Notes: generated from the sequence alone by a model not told the origin. 7,868 nt of DNA from Bacteroidota bacterium (GCA_002401055.1 NVRZ01000137.1:1-7868), one strand, 5' to 3'. Positions 1 through 7,269 are shown, numbered from the stretch's first letter. Numbers and translations are program-made.

Positions 1-1157
1 ATGTGCTTACTATATATTGTCACAACAACCCAGAGACGGAGATCTTCGATGGTAAATTCCTTACAATGGGTGGTAGCCATAAGATGAACAATTTCAGCAA
101 CGACTCCTACTATGGCGATCTATCTTCAATTCTGATTCAGAACTCACCTTTTTGGACCGAATTTATCAGAACACCCGAGCGATCCGTAGCCTTGATGGAA
201 GACTTCGAAAAGAAGATCGATATCATTGCTGACGGATCAATTAAAGAAAATGTAACTAGCGTTGCTGGGGTTCCTTCATGGACCTTGGTTCTCTTGAAAC
301 ACATATTGGAATATAGCGAGAAAGAGAGTTTAGTAGAAGTCTGGCCAAATATGGAGCTGATGATTCACGGCGGTGTGAACTTTGACCCCTACCGATCACA
401 ATTTAAAAAAATACTTCCTTATGAAGGGTTGAAATATTTGGAAACCTATTCTGCCTCCGAAGGGTTTTTTGGTATTCAGGATAGAGAAGTACCCAATGAG
501 ATGTTGTTGATGTTAGATTATGGCATCTATTATGAATTCCAGCCACTTGAGGAGGTTGGAAAAGAGTTTCCCAAAACCTTAAGGCTGGAAGAGGTGGAAA
601 CGGGCGTAAATTATGCGATCATCATATCAACCAATGCAGGGTTGTGGCGCTACCAAATTGGGGATACCATTCAATTCACCACGTTGAACCCGTACAGGAT
701 AAGAGTAGCAGGTAGAATAAAGCACTTCATAAATGCGTTTGGTGAGGAGTTGATTATTGACAATGCCAATCAAGCATTGGATATTGTGTGTAAGAAAACG
801 GGTGCTGTAATAAAGGAATATACAGCAGCCCCTGTTTACATGGGAGATCATGGATCAGGAGCTCATGAATGGCTCATTGAATTTGAAACGAAACCTGATG
901 ATCTGGAATATTTCACAGAGGTATTTGACAATGCCCTGAAATCGTTAAATTCCGATTATGAAGCGAAACGGACAGGAAACTTAACGTTGAGAATGCCAAT
1001 TGTTAGATCGATGAAAGAAGGGACTTTTTGGGAATGGTTAAAATCGAAAGGTAGACTGGGTGGGCAATACAAAGTGCCCAGGTTGTCGAATGACAGGAAG
1101 TTCGTTGATGAAATTTTAGAATTGGCTGGAATATCTGAACCCGATTATGCTGAGTAA
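1..1157 (+). CDS. GH3 auxin-responsive promoter family protein (partial, N-terminus missing)
   Basis: This is the C-terminal 385 or so residues of a GH3-family protein. The reading frame is already open at the left edge (first full codon at position 3), and about 120 residues are missing compared with the usual length of roughly 500. GH3 proteins belong to the adenylate-forming (ANL) superfamily. Plant members join amino acids to acyl substrates such as auxin or jasmonate using ATP, while the substrate of bacterial members is generally unknown. Visible signatures, numbered from the codon at position 3, are the acyl-adenylate motif YSASE at 149-153 (plant YxASE) and YQIGD at 217-221 (plant YRVGD). 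The stretch GGSHK near residue 23, followed by a YYGDLSS segment, is also typical. The first nucleotide-binding motif (SSGT type) is not present because it lies upstream of the window. The stop codon overlaps the start of the next gene by 11 bp, which suggests co-transcription. The family call is firm; the substrate is unknown. Confidence 0.93.
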   Translation, partial: VLTIYCHNNPETEIFDGKFLTMGGSHKMNNFSNDSYYGDLSSILIQNSPFWTEFIRTPERSVALMEDFEKKIDIIADGSIKENVTSVAGVPSWTLVLLKHILEYSEKESLVEVWPNMELMIHGGVNFDPYRSQFKKILPYEGLKYLETYSASEGFFGIQDREVPNEMLLMLDYGIYYEFQPLEEVGKEFPKTLRLEEVETGVNYAIIISTNAGLWRYQIGDTIQFTTLNPYRIRVAGRIKHFINAFGEELIIDNANQALDIVCKKTGAVIKEYTAAPVYMGDHGSGAHEWLIEFETKPDDLEYFTEVFDNALKSLNSDYEAKRTGNLTLRMPIVRSMKEGTFWEWLKSKGRLGGQYKVPRLSNDRKFVDEILELAGISEPDYAE

Positions 1158-1980
1158 CTTGAATCGACATTGGCTGGGAGTAGTATGCATAGTACTTCTA
1201 ACGCTGGTCAGTAATGCTCAATCGACCGAGGGAAAGTTTAAAAAGGTGATGGTTATTGACACCAAAGCCAATTATTTCACAACTGATTATCTAGGATTTA
1301 GCTACTTAATCAACGATGATCAGATTTCAAAGTACGATAAGGCTGGGACGCTGATTGGTTCCTTCTCGGACAAGACCTTAGGAAGTATTACTCTGGTAGA
1401 TGCATCAAACCCTCTTCGTACGTTGGTGTTTTACAAAGATTTCGGAAAGGTTCTTTTTCTGGATGATGTACTTGGTCCAATAGGCTCTTCTATATCTTTA
1501 GAGTCGCTCGCTCTGGACCAATCAATATTGTGTTGTACCTCAAATAATGATGGGATTTGGTTCTATGACACACAGGGATTTCAGCTAAAGCGCCTCGACA
1601 GAAATCTGCAACTCACTCATGCAAGTGGGTACATCAATCAGATTATGGGCGTTGATATAAATCCAAACTTTTTAATTGAGTACAACAGCTTTGTTTATTT
1701 GAATAGTCCGGAAACTGGAATTCTTGTATTTGATTTGTACGGTGCTTATTATAAAACAATACCACTAAAGGGACTTGGGAGGTTCCAATTATCTGGCGAC
1801 AACATATTTTATTATAAGGATGGTTTGCTCAAAAGTTATAATCAAAAATCCTTTGAGGAGTACGATATGAAAATTCCTGAAGGCGAAGAGAAAACAGTTT
1901 CGGTGGGGTATGAAAAACAGTCCAGGTTATTGGGGATTTTAAAAGAAAACGCATTGGAATTGTATGATATTAAAGATTAA
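1147..1980 (+). CDS. Exported hypothetical protein, beta-propeller-like
   Basis: This 277-residue protein has no function I can name. Its N-terminus looks like a Sec signal peptide: Arg and His at 7-8, a hydrophobic core at about 9-21 (WLGVVCIVLLTLV), and a likely cleavage after SNA at residue 24, so it should be periplasmic or outer-membrane associated. The mature part is rich in short beta-strand-like repeats with patterns such as 'D..G..I..F', 'VFYKDFGKVLFLDD', 'IWFYDTQG' and 'ILVFDLYGAY', as in NHL/WD-type propellers of about five or six blades. This fold reading is inference. The segment DASNPLRTLVFYKDF resembles a conserved Bacteroidota protein family found near GH3 and nucleoside kinase genes, but I recall this only from general knowledge. 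The ATG at 1147 overlaps the GH3 gene by 11 bp and has no Shine-Dalgarno sequence, so expression is probably coupled to the upstream gene. A lipoprotein is unlikely, because the only Cys near the N-terminus is inside the hydrophobic core without a lipobox. Confidence 0.85.
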   Translation: MLSNLNRHWLGVVCIVLLTLVSNAQSTEGKFKKVMVIDTKANYFTTDYLGFSYLINDDQISKYDKAGTLIGSFSDKTLGSITLVDASNPLRTLVFYKDFGKVLFLDDVLGPIGSSISLESLALDQSILCCTSNNDGIWFYDTQGFQLKRLDRNLQLTHASGYINQIMGVDINPNFLIEYNSFVYLNSPETGILVFDLYGAYYKTIPLKGLGRFQLSGDNIFYYKDGLLKSYNQKSFEEYDMKIPEGEEKTVSVGYEKQSRLLGILKENALELYDIKD

Positions 1981-2022
1981 TTAATAACTTTAAAACCAAC
2001 GAAAACAAGTAAAAATCATCAC

Positions 2023-2673
2023 GTGTCGGAAAAATCAAAACGTCAGAGCATGCACATTGCAATTGCCGGAAACATTGGTGCAGGCAAGACTACTTTAACC
2101 AAATTACTGGCTAAGCACTATAAGTGGAATACGCATTATGAGGATGCGGAGGACAATCCTTATCTGGATGACTTTTATGATGATATGCAGCGTTGGTCAT
2201 TTAATCTCCAGATATACTTTCTCAATAGTCGTCTGAATCAAATCATGGAGATTCGGGATAGCAAGAAGACTACAATTCAAGATCGGACTATTTATGAAGA
2301 TGCCTTCATATTTGCGCCGAACCTTCATGCGATGGGACTGATGACTACAAGAGATTATGAAAATTATATCGCGCTGTTTAATAGCATGATGCGATTTATT
2401 CAGCCACCCGAACTGCTTATTTACCTCAGGGCGAGTATCCCAACGTTGGTAAACCAAATTTCAAAGAGGGGTAGGGCTTATGAAGAATCTATTCGCTTAG
2501 ATTATCTTAAACGTTTAAATGAGCGTTATGAAGCATGGATCAGCACTTACGAGAGCGGAAACTTGTTGATAATAGATGTGGATGCGAATAGCTTCTTCGA
2601 TAATGCAGAAGACCTGGGAGAAATTATTGAGAAGATCGACTCTAAAATTTACGGCCTTTTCGAAATCGCCTAA
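2023..2673 (+). CDS. Deoxynucleoside kinase (dNK/dCK/dGK family)
   Basis: This cytoplasmic salvage enzyme is predicted to phosphorylate deoxynucleosides to 5'-monophosphates with a nucleoside triphosphate. Numbered from the GTG start, the P-loop is GNIGAGKT at 16-23. The substrate-site region follows, with E40 and the family pattern NPYLDDFYDDMQRWSFNLQ at about 45-63. The DRS-type catalytic motif appears as DRTIYED at 87-93, and the Arg/Lys-rich lid is KRGRAYEES at about 148-156. Length (216 residues, or 207 from the internal start) matches bacterial members. Two starts are possible: GTG at 2023, or ATG at 2050, which begins MHIAIAGN directly before the P-loop and is where many relatives start. 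Neither has a Shine-Dalgarno sequence, and I favour neither strongly. Base specificity (dA, dG or dC) cannot be read from sequence alone. It follows the propeller-like gene after 42 bp and converges with the anti-sigma gene, with only 5 bp between the stop codons. Confidence 0.94.
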   Translation: MSEKSKRQSMHIAIAGNIGAGKTTLTKLLAKHYKWNTHYEDAEDNPYLDDFYDDMQRWSFNLQIYFLNSRLNQIMEIRDSKKTTIQDRTIYEDAFIFAPNLHAMGLMTTRDYENYIALFNSMMRFIQPPELLIYLRASIPTLVNQISKRGRAYEESIRLDYLKRLNERYEAWISTYESGNLLIIDVDANSFFDNAEDLGEIIEKIDSKIYGLFEIA

Positions 2674-2678
2674 GTCCG

Positions 2679-4082
2679 CTACTCTTTCAATTTAAATTTT
2701 ACGGGAAGTTTATACTCTTGTGATACTGTTTTGCCGTTTTTCCTTGCGGGGATCCAGTTCGGCATAGATTTGACCACTCGAACGGCCTCCTGATCCAAAC
2801 CTCCTCCGATATCGTTTAGAGATATCACATTGGTTAAACTGCTATCCGTTTCTACTTGGAATTGAACGAACACCGTTCCCTCTATTTTCTGAGCTATTGC
2901 GGAATCAGGATATTTAATGTTATCCAAAAGGTATTGGGCTATTTGTATATTCCCTCCTACATATCTTGGCCGCCCTTCTTCTCCAGATTTTAATGAAGGT
3001 GTTGGGGATGGTTCTTCTTCTCCTACCAAGGGAGCGATTTCTTCAGCTTCAATCTCCTCTGCAGATTCCAAGACCGTTGCCTGATTGGATAATTCCGATT
3101 TAACAATTGAGTAATCGCTGCTTGTTTCTATTGATTTACTTACAAGAACTTGAGACTTACCCTCTTCTTGAAGTTTTCCTTTGGAGCGAGTACTCACCAC
3201 CGTCTGCGTATTTTTTTTACTCTTTGATGTGATTCTCTCTTTTTCCTTGTCAGTCTTTATATCCTGATAGAAGCCTGCTGCTATTTCAACATCCTCGCCC
3301 TTCCCCTCTTTCCCTGAATCTTTCCTTTTGTTATCTGTTTCTGTCATATCATCAAGCGGGATGTCCGTTGCGGCTATTTGAAAGTTATCTTCATCTTCTA
3401 AGATTGTCGTCTCACGGCCCAAGTCCCCTGCAACATCAGAATTTCTATTTCCATCAACTGTTAATGCAGGGGATTCTGCCGGCGGCTTACCAGATACAGT
3501 TTCGGTGGCGGCAGCACCGTAACTAAAATTGACGTCTTCTATGCTCGATTCGTCTATTTCGTTAGCAACACCACCAAGTTTTTCTGATGCTGTGCTTAAG
3601 CTGGTTGAGGTTTCTATACTACTCTTGTTATCAGTTCTGTCTCTTTCAGCTGCGTGTGCTTGAACATGAACATCTCTTTCTATATCTTCTTGGTATCTGT
3701 CTTGTTTGATCTCGTCGCTAATCAATTGATTCGATTCTTTTGAGACATTGCCAATCAGTACAAAAACGACGCTACAGAAAATTAGAACTACCGCAGCGGC
3801 AGCAACGTAGGACAGTTTCTCTCGATTCAAAAAGACAGATGAGGTAGCGGATTTGGCATCTATTTGACGATTGATACTGGAAGTTCTTAATTCAAATTCT
3901 GAAGGATCGTTCATCAACTTGTAACCTTCCAATGCATCGGTGCACAACTCGCAGTCCACTAGGTGTTTCTCGACACTTAGTTTCTCCTCTGCAGATAGAC
4001 TATTCTCAGCATACGCGCGCAGGTCATTCTCTGATAGGCACCGGCTTCTTGAAAAAATATCTATATGTTCCTTACCAGTCAT
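2679..4082 (-). CDS. Zinc-finger anti-sigma factor fused to a TonB C-terminal domain
   Basis: This 467-residue single-pass membrane protein is probably the anti-sigma partner of the ECF sigma gene just upstream. Residues 15-47 carry a zf-HC2-like zinc finger: C15, then H40-x3-C44-x2-C47. A transmembrane helix lies at about 91-111 (Ala/Val/Ile-rich). Residues 115-370 form a long hydrophilic, Ser/Glu/Lys/Thr-rich low-complexity linker with no recognisable domain. Residues 371-467 are a TonB C-terminal domain with the hallmarks GGN, YP, EGTVFVQFQV, LDQEAVRVVKSMPNW and LPVKF. The zinc finger should be cytoplasmic and bind the sigma factor; the linker and TonB domain should be periplasmic. The ATG overlaps the sigma stop codon as ATGA, so translation is probably coupled. 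The protein would usually be labelled an energy transducer TonB on its C-terminus alone. The zinc finger and the sigma neighbour make the regulatory reading better, though direct evidence for sigma binding is lacking. Confidence 0.9.
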   Translation of the reverse strand: MTGKEHIDIFSRSRCLSENDLRAYAENSLSAEEKLSVEKHLVDCELCTDALEGYKLMNDPSEFELRTSSINRQIDAKSATSSVFLNREKLSYVAAAAVVLIFCSVVFVLIGNVSKESNQLISDEIKQDRYQEDIERDVHVQAHAAERDRTDNKSSIETSTSLSTASEKLGGVANEIDESSIEDVNFSYGAAATETVSGKPPAESPALTVDGNRNSDVAGDLGRETTILEDEDNFQIAATDIPLDDMTETDNKRKDSGKEGKGEDVEIAAGFYQDIKTDKEKERITSKSKKNTQTVVSTRSKGKLQEEGKSQVLVSKSIETSSDYSIVKSELSNQATVLESAEEIEAEEIAPLVGEEEPSPTPSLKSGEEGRPRYVGGNIQIAQYLLDNIKYPDSAIAQKIEGTVFVQFQVETDSSLTNVISLNDIGGGLDQEAVRVVKSMPNWIPARKNGKTVSQEYKLPVKFKLKE

Positions 4083-4663
4083 CTCTGATTTAGCATCAGC
4101 ATTTTTATATTCCTTTTTCCGTTCTGAATATAACTTTTTACTTCTTTCAAAGAGTATGTGGTGATCTCGGCTACTTCATTGTAACATTTCTGTTCCAAGT
4201 AAAACAGTTCTATACACCTTCTCTGCTCGTCATTCAAATCAGCAATTGCAGTTTCCAATCCCTGTAGTGACTGTTCTTTTTCTACTTCCTCATTAAGATG
4301 CAACAAATCGATCGATTCCACACGCTCAACGTCATTTATTTTAAATTCAACTACTCCACTCTTTGAAGATTTCTCTTTTCTCAACTGCATTAAGCAGTGA
4401 TTGCGGGCAACGGAATAGAGCCAGCTTTTAAAATTATCAATCTGATGAATCTTTAGATCCTCCAACAATTTTTCGAAGATGTCCATTACTGCATCTTCAC
4501 TTTCGTCAGCATTCTTAAGGTATTTCATGCAAGAACCAAACACGAGGTGGGTATATCGTTTGAACAATATGCCAACGATTTGTTTCTCATTCTTTTTGCG
4601 GTAAAGAGTTATTAGTTCTTTATCGCTGAGGGATTTGTAGGATTTATTAAGTCTGAAAAACAC
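4079..4663 (-). CDS. ECF-type RNA polymerase sigma factor (sigma-70 family)
   Basis: This 194-residue protein has the two-domain layout of extracytoplasmic-function sigma factors. Sigma region 2 spans about 17-96, including the core-binding segment DAVMDIFEKL at 57-66 and the -10 recognition segment FKSWLYSVARNHCLMQLRK at 78-96. An acidic linker follows. Region 4 spans about 136-190, with DLNDEQRRCIELFYLEQKCYNEVAE and a helix-turn-helix ending in KEVKSYIQNGKRN for -35 binding. The start is GTG at 4663. No in-frame ATG occurs between it and an upstream stop codon, and the next internal Met (residue 46) would cut region 2. The KNADESED segment before region 2.2 and the short MFFR-like N-terminus fit a Bacteroidota subgroup. 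It is the first gene of a two-gene unit with the anti-sigma gene (4-base overlap), and is divergent from the VIT-VWA gene. Its regulon is unknown; autoregulation is a usual property of the class but is not demonstrated here. Confidence 0.94.
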   Translation of the reverse strand: MFFRLNKSYKSLSDKELITLYRKKNEKQIVGILFKRYTHLVFGSCMKYLKNADESEDAVMDIFEKLLEDLKIHQIDNFKSWLYSVARNHCLMQLRKEKSSKSGVVEFKINDVERVESIDLLHLNEEVEKEQSLQGLETAIADLNDEQRRCIELFYLEQKCYNEVAEITTYSLKEVKSYIQNGKRNIKMLMLNQR

Positions 4664-4862
4664 GTTGAGACAAATTTTCTTGACAAATGTTGTAACTGCA
4701 AACTTCGCACCAAAATAATTTTATCAAAAATATTTGTGCGCCTTCCTGATATAGATGTAAAATAAATTTTGCGTTTTGTGGAATCTGATCAATGGGTGCA
4801 TCTATTAAATGAGCGACTTATTAAGCTTGATTTAAAAGATTATTCACTTAAAAAACACTGTC
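4664..4862. promoter_or_regulatory. Divergent intergenic region between sigma and VIT-VWA genes
   Basis: This 199-bp AT-rich region must hold the start signals for both the sigma/anti-sigma unit (leftward) and the VIT-VWA gene (rightward). On the minus strand TATTTTTG at 4732-4725 fits the Bacteroidota -7 consensus TAnnTTTG, 62 bases before the GTG, but I see no TTTG-type -33 element at the right distance. On the plus strand TAAATTTTG at 4763-4771 resembles the -7 with one extra base, and TTTG at 4733-4736 is too far upstream to be a good -33. No Shine-Dalgarno sequence precedes either start codon. An open frame (4769-4978, TTG start) overlaps the VIT-VWA start out of frame and looks like chance. 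The promoter calls are weak; the regulatory role follows from the divergent layout. Confidence 0.45.
4706..4740. repeat. Imperfect inverted repeat (possible operator)
   Basis: The left arm CGCACCAAAATA (4706-4717) pairs with the right arm TATTTGTGCG (4731-4740) if two bases, CA, bulge out of the left arm; the centre of 13 bases (4718-4730) is AT-rich. It overlaps the leftward -7-like element at 4725-4732 and lies 123 bp before the VIT-VWA start. It could be an operator for a dimeric regulator of the divergent promoters, or an RNA hairpin in the leader of the sigma transcript. In AT-rich DNA the A/T part can arise by chance; the 5-bp GC-rich tips (CGCAC/GTGCG) are the informative part. Confidence 0.3.
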
Positions 4863-7262
4863 ATGAACACATCACAAAACAAAAGAACTGTTGGACTTCA
4901 AATATCCAGCATACTTATCATTCTATTTACAATACTTGGATTAGTCAGTATTACCGATACTGGAAGTGCAAGAAGTAAATCAGAATCAGTAGACAAAACA
5001 TTATCCCCTTATTTCTTTATAGACTCTGATGATCCCTCAACGGACAAGCTTCCTTTAAAAAGTACAGAAGCTAAGGTAAATATTGCAGGGGTGATAGCGG
5101 ATGTTATCATCACGCAGGAATATAAGAATGAAGGCACCAATGTAATAGAGGCGATATATGTTTTCCCCGCTTCCACCAGAGCAGCCGTGTATAGCATGGA
5201 AATGAGGGTGGGGGACAGGACCCTTATCGCGAAAGTGGAAGAGCGTGAGAAAGCCCGTAAAGATTATGAGCTGGCGAAGGCTCAGGGGAAAACCGCCTCT
5301 TTATTAGAGCAAAATAGACCAAATGTTTTTCAAATGAACGTGGCCAATATATTACCTGGCGATAGAATAACGGTCATATTAAAATACACTGAAACCCTTA
5401 TTCCAGAAAATGGAGTTTATGAGTTTGTGTATCCAACTGTTGTTGGTCCGAGGTACACTGAAACTTCAGAAATGACTGCTTCCACATCGGATTTATGGGT
5501 AGCCAATCCATATATGAAGGACGGAATTGAAACTCCTTACACATTTGATTTGAAGGCTACTATCAACGCCTCCATGCCAATAAAAGATGTGAGATGTACT
5601 TCACATGAGGTAAATGTAAACTTTGACGGTCCTGCAACGGTGGCATTGAGCTTGAAAAGCTCTGAGAGACTGGGTGGTAATAGAGATTTTATCCTCAGAT
5701 ACAGGCTCACAGGAAATCAAATTCAAACTGGCTTATTACTCTTTAAAGGGAAAACGGAAAACTTCTTTCTGGCGATGATTCAGCCTCCCAAAAGAGTAGC
5801 TGTGGCGCAAATTCCTCCTAGAGAATACATATTTATTGTTGACGTATCCGGATCTATGAACGGATTTCCGCTGGATATTACCAAAGAGCTTATGAGAAAT
5901 CTTCTGGGAGACTTACGCCTGGTGGACAAATTCAATGTTATACTTTTCGCAGGTGGATCAACCAGAATGGCTCCAAATTCCATCCCAGCAACACAGGCAA
6001 ATATTTCAAAAGCCATCAATGTGATAGAAAATCAGCGTGGGGGTGGCGGAACCAGATTGCTTCCTGCAATTCAGGATGCCATTGATATGGGAGTGGATGA
6101 TAGTTTTTCGAGAACAATCATCATAGCGACGGATGGATATGTTTCTGTGGAGAAAAAGACTTTTGATTTAATTCGAAACAACTTATCTGATGCGAACGTA
6201 TTCGCATTTGGAATTGGAAGTAGCGTGAATCGCTACATAATTGAGGGAATGGCAAGAGTTGGCCAGGGTACGCCATTTATCATAACCAAGCCGAAAGAGG
6301 CAAAAGCCCAAGCGGCAAAATTCAAAAAATACGTGGATTCACCGGTACTCACAAATATTAAGGTCTCGTATAATGGATTTACTGCCTATGACGTAGAACC
6401 AATTACGATTCCGGATGTATTTGCGGAGAAGCCTGTTCTTATTTATGGAAAATGGAGAGGGTCAGCATCAGGTACAATTGATTTAAAAGGACAAAACGGC
6501 TTGGGAGAATATACAGCCAGCCTGAAAGTGAAAGACGCAAGTCTGGATGCTGCGAACTCGGCTTTAAGGTACCTATGGGCTAGAAACCAAATCGCAATGC
6601 TCGACGACTATAACCATGTTACTTTTGATGAGGAGATTAAAAAGGAAGTGATAAATCTAGGCTTAAACTACAATTTGCTAACTGCATATACGTCATTCGT
6701 TGCTATAGATTCTGAAGTCAGAAATAAGGACGGGAAAATAGTTTCTGTTAAGCAACCGCTGCCATTGCCGGACGGGGTATCTAATCTCGCTGTTGGAGGT
6801 AATACATCCTTTAGTTACGGCAGTCGTGGTAAACCTGCTGGATCCTATGCTCGTAGCCACAGATTGAGAAAAGAGAGCAAGAAGGACTACAGTTCGTCAT
6901 CAGCTGACTTCTCTGAAAGTCTGGAGGTTGTAGCTCTTGAGGAGGAGACATTTTCAATTATCGAAAGAATGCCAGAATTCCCAGGAGGGCAAGCCGCACT
7001 TGCTGAGTTCCTAAAGAAGCATATAGCTTATCCAGCCTCGGAGAAGTTAAGTGCTAAGGAGGGAATAGTATATATCAGCTTTATAGTCGGAAAGGATGGA
7101 GCCATTAAATCAATCAAAATACTCAGGGGAGTTTCTGAAGCATTTGACAAGGAAGCGTTGCGTGTTGTGAAGCTGATGCCCAAATGGACACCTGGTGAAC
7201 GAAGAGGTTCTAAAGTAGATGTGAACTTCACCTTACCGATAAAATTCAAGATGAACAGTTAA
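4863..7262 (+). CDS. VIT and VWA domain protein with C-terminal TonB domain
   Basis: This 799-residue envelope protein combines three known modules. The N-terminus has KR at 7-8 and a hydrophobic segment at about 10-30, which is either a signal peptide (possible cleavage after GSA, residue 36) or an uncleaved membrane anchor. A VIT (vault/inter-alpha-trypsin) domain spans about 48-185, with the signature E127-R-E-K-A-R..Y135 through LLEQ (147-150) and N162-I-L-P-G166. A von Willebrand factor A domain spans about 322-480 with an intact metal-binding MIDAS site: D327-V-S329-G-S331, T397 and D424. A beta-rich region follows, including the LLTAYTSFVAID segment (605-616) common to VIT-VWA proteins. 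After a Ser/Arg/Lys-rich linker (about 650-700), residues 703-799 form a TonB C-terminal domain (PEFPGGQ, YP, EGIVYISF, EALRVVKLMPKWTP, LPIKF). It probably binds a protein or matrix ligand through the metal site. There is no LPXTG sorting signal. The ATG at 4863 is chosen because the hydrophobic segment follows at once. Confidence 0.94.
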   Translation: MNTSQNKRTVGLQISSILIILFTILGLVSITDTGSARSKSESVDKTLSPYFFIDSDDPSTDKLPLKSTEAKVNIAGVIADVIITQEYKNEGTNVIEAIYVFPASTRAAVYSMEMRVGDRTLIAKVEEREKARKDYELAKAQGKTASLLEQNRPNVFQMNVANILPGDRITVILKYTETLIPENGVYEFVYPTVVGPRYTETSEMTASTSDLWVANPYMKDGIETPYTFDLKATINASMPIKDVRCTSHEVNVNFDGPATVALSLKSSERLGGNRDFILRYRLTGNQIQTGLLLFKGKTENFFLAMIQPPKRVAVAQIPPREYIFIVDVSGSMNGFPLDITKELMRNLLGDLRLVDKFNVILFAGGSTRMAPNSIPATQANISKAINVIENQRGGGGTRLLPAIQDAIDMGVDDSFSRTIIIATDGYVSVEKKTFDLIRNNLSDANVFAFGIGSSVNRYIIEGMARVGQGTPFIITKPKEAKAQAAKFKKYVDSPVLTNIKVSYNGFTAYDVEPITIPDVFAEKPVLIYGKWRGSASGTIDLKGQNGLGEYTASLKVKDASLDAANSALRYLWARNQIAMLDDYNHVTFDEEIKKEVINLGLNYNLLTAYTSFVAIDSEVRNKDGKIVSVKQPLPLPDGVSNLAVGGNTSFSYGSRGKPAGSYARSHRLRKESKKDYSSSSADFSESLEVVALEEETFSIIERMPEFPGGQAALAEFLKKHIAYPASEKLSAKEGIVYISFIVGKDGAIKSIKILRGVSEAFDKEALRVVKLMPKWTPGERRGSKVDVNFTLPIKFKMNS

Positions 7263-7269
7263 AAGCTAG

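Noticed and set aside
2674..2678. A terminator between the kinase and anti-sigma genes
   Set aside because: Only 5 bp separate the stop codons, and no GC-rich stem with a T-run is visible around them. The AT palindrome AATTTAAATT at 2689-2698 is too weak.
2679..4082. Calling this gene a plain energy-transducing TonB
   Set aside because: The C-terminal domain fits, but the H-x3-C-x2-C zinc finger and the ATGA overlap with an ECF sigma gene point to an anti-sigma protein. No ExbB or ExbD gene is nearby.
3940..4164. Plus-strand open frame opposite the sigma/anti-sigma junction
   Set aside because: It lies antisense to the well-supported zinc-finger and sigma C-terminal coding regions. Its Ser/Phe/Arg-rich translation is what the reverse of such coding DNA gives.
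4680..4708. TTGACA at 4680-4685 as an E. coli-type -35 element
   Set aside because: No -10 hexamer lies about 17 bases downstream, and Bacteroidota primary promoters use a different consensus.
4769..4978. Short plus-strand open frame of 69 codons with a TTG start in the divergent region
   Set aside because: It overlaps the first 116 bases of the VIT-VWA gene in another frame, has an unusual residue mix (many His, Trp, Tyr and Lys), no recognisable motif and no ribosome binding site.
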